Below are positions 6,164 through 7,051 of a stretch of DNA of 7,051 nucleotides, piece after piece. Source of the stretch: DASSBG01 sp964583865 (GTDB taxonomy: Bacteria > Pseudomonadota > Gammaproteobacteria > Xanthomonadales > Rhodanobacteraceae). Made by a program: the position numbers and the translations under genes. A model generated the notes under the pieces. It was not told where the DNA came from. It saw nothing but the letters and a program-made list of their open reading frames with translations, and ran no database searches. Location of the stretch: contig CAZOXZ010000129.1 in the NCBI GenBank assembly GCA_964583865.1, positions 1-7,051 of the forward strand, given 5' to 3'. Numbering within the stretch: the first letter of the stretch is position 1; every line of letters begins with the position of its first letter.

Positions 6164-6997
6164 ATGCCGCAGGAAACCGGCACCCTCGCCGTCGTCGCCA
6201 CGCCCATCGGCAACCTCGATGACATCAGCCTGCGCGCCTTGCGTACCCTGACCGAGGCCGACCTGATCGCGGCCGAGGATACTCGTCACACACGCAAGCT
6301 GCTGGTCCACCACGGCATCAAGCCGCAGGCGATGCTGGCTTTGCACGAACACAACGAGGCCCGGGCGCTGGCCACGGTGCTGCAACACCTGCACAGCGGC
6401 GACAATGTGGCACTGGTCTCGGATGCCGGCACGCCGCTCGTGAGCGATCCGGGCTTTGCGCTGGTGCGCGCCGCACGCGAAGCAGGCCTGCCGGTGACGC
6501 CTTTGCCGGGTGCCTGTGCCGCCATCGCGGCGCTGTCCGTCGCCGGGCTGCCAACCGACCGCTTCGCTTTTGAAGGTTTCCTGCCCACAAAGAGCGCCGC
6601 GCGCCGTGCCCGCATCCAGGCGCTCACCGATGAACCCCGCACGCTGGTGCTGTACGAGTCCAGCCACCGCATCGCCGCCACCCTGGCCGACCTCCGCGAC
6701 ATCCTCGGGACGGACCGCCAGGCCGTGCTGGCACGCGAACTGACCAAATTGCACGAGACCGTGCTGGCGCAGCCCCTGGGCGAACTGGCCGGGCGAGTCG
6801 CCGACGATGCCGACCAGCAACGCGGCGAAATCGTGCTGTTGGTGGCCGGCCAGGCAGACAATGCCGCAGCCGCCCTGGCCGAAGGCCGGCGCGTGCATGC
6901 CATTCTTGCGCCCCACCTGCCTCCGGCCAAGGCCGCCAGGCTCGCCGCCGCCATCACCGGGGCGCCACGCAAGGCGCTTTACGGCGGCACCAAATGA
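6164..6997 (+). CDS. rsmI: 16S rRNA (cytidine-1402 2'-O)-methyltransferase
   Basis: RsmI uses S-adenosylmethionine to methylate the 2'-OH of C1402 in 16S rRNA, in the decoding centre, where RsmH adds the second methyl group. The 277-residue product (E. coli 286) is a complete SPOUT-unrelated, tetrapyrrole-methylase-fold enzyme. Visible motifs are GTLAVVATPIGNLDDISLRA (6-25), EADLIAAEDTRHTRKLL (31-47), LVSDAGTPLVSDPGF (84-98), PLPGACAAI (113-121), GLPTDRFAFEGFLP (128-141), LYESSHRI (163-170) and VLARELTKLHE (188-198). The glycine-rich SDAGTP and PLPGA loops form the cofactor pocket in this family. The ATG at 6164 is chosen because the conserved protein begins there and AAGG lies eight bases upstream. 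The frame is open from 5960, but that part would run antisense through the lpoA start. It is transcribed away from lpoA. The stop is followed within a few bases by repeat copy B. Confidence 0.96.
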   Translation: MPQETGTLAVVATPIGNLDDISLRALRTLTEADLIAAEDTRHTRKLLVHHGIKPQAMLALHEHNEARALATVLQHLHSGDNVALVSDAGTPLVSDPGFALVRAAREAGLPVTPLPGACAAIAALSVAGLPTDRFAFEGFLPTKSAARRARIQALTDEPRTLVLYESSHRIAATLADLRDILGTDRQAVLARELTKLHETVLAQPLGELAGRVADDADQQRGEIVLLVAGQADNAAAALAEGRRVHAILAPHLPPAKAARLAAAITGAPRKALYGGTK

Positions 6998-7051
6998 GGA
7001 GCCTGGGCGGCAGAAACACAAGCGGCTGCGGCTGCGCCCTTTTGGCCCGAT
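6996..7051 (+). repeat. REP-like intergenic repeat, copy B (window edge)
   Basis: AGGAGCCTGGGCGG (6997-7010) is identical to copy A at 1-56 in reverse orientation, and both copies end TTTTG-like then CCGAT at exactly the same distance. The middle differs: here it contains a partial duplication (GCGGCTGCGGCTGCG). The element starts at the rsmI stop codon. Copy B begins TGAGGAGC rather than TAGGAGC, so it is less typical of the GTAGGAGC class. It may continue past the window. Confidence 0.4.
7005..7043 (+). terminator. Possible weak terminator of rsmI within repeat copy B
   Basis: GGGCGGCAG (7005-7013) pairs with CTGCGCCC (7032-7039), eight pairs with one bulged G, over an 18-base loop, followed by four T (7040-7043). 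The short T run and the bulge make it weak. It would explain how a repeat right after a stop codon is tolerated. Confidence 0.35.

Noticed and set aside
5759..7021. Long minus-strand open frame (420 codons) across rsmI and the lpoA start
   Set aside because: It is antisense to the conserved rsmI and out of frame with lpoA; no family features are visible.
6998..7051. Start of the RNase P RNA gene (rnpB), often found after rsmI
   Set aside because: The sequence does not show the conserved rnpB 5' helix or the GAGGAAAGUCCGGGC core segment; only the repeat and a weak hairpin are visible.
6996..7051. Integron attC site
   Set aside because: There is no RYYYAAC/GTTRRRY pair flanking an imperfect palindrome, and no cassette-like gene arrangement.

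Overview
The window is GC-rich DNA from a gammaproteobacterium, most likely in or near the Xanthomonadaceae/Rhodanobacteraceae. The grounds are the close resemblance of the PolA N-terminus to the xanthomonad form as I remember it, the rsmI-lpoA-yraN-BON lipoprotein cluster without a SIS-domain gene (diaA), the C-rich-loop small RNA placed directly after polA, and the TAGGAGC...CCGAT type repeats at the window edges. The taxonomic call is inference; no search was run.

Layout. Positions 1-56 hold a REP-like repeat (minus orientation). It abuts and supplies the stop codon of a shortened DUF4160 gene (54-200, minus). A divergent intergenic region of about 90 bp follows, then a complete DNA polymerase I gene with all three domains (290-2995, plus). 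The 287 bp between polA and the next gene are not empty. They contain a good sigma70-type promoter and four consecutive perfect hairpins, the last a strong intrinsic terminator. Together these make a small RNA gene of about 120 nt (about 3143-3263, plus) whose loops expose C-rich, anti-Shine-Dalgarno-like sequence. By position it matches Spot 42 (enterics), ErsA (pseudomonads) and sX13 (xanthomonads), and by its loops it matches sX13 best.

Converging on the small RNA is a minus-strand operon: lpoA (lipoprotein activator of a penicillin-binding protein), yraN (UPF0102 nuclease-like protein, 4-bp overlap with lpoA) and a dolP-like two-BON-domain lipoprotein 15 bp further on. rsmI (16S rRNA 2'-O-methyltransferase) is divergent from lpoA across a 104-bp shared promoter region. 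The last 54 bp hold a second copy of the edge repeat, in inverted orientation relative to the first, with a possible weak terminator for rsmI.

Functionally the window mixes replication and repair (PolA), post-transcriptional regulation (the small RNA), envelope maintenance (LpoA, the DolP-like protein) and ribosome maturation (RsmI). The protein-coding part is ordinary core genome. The points worth attention are the small RNA, the truncated DUF4160 gene, and the inverted repeats that bracket the block.
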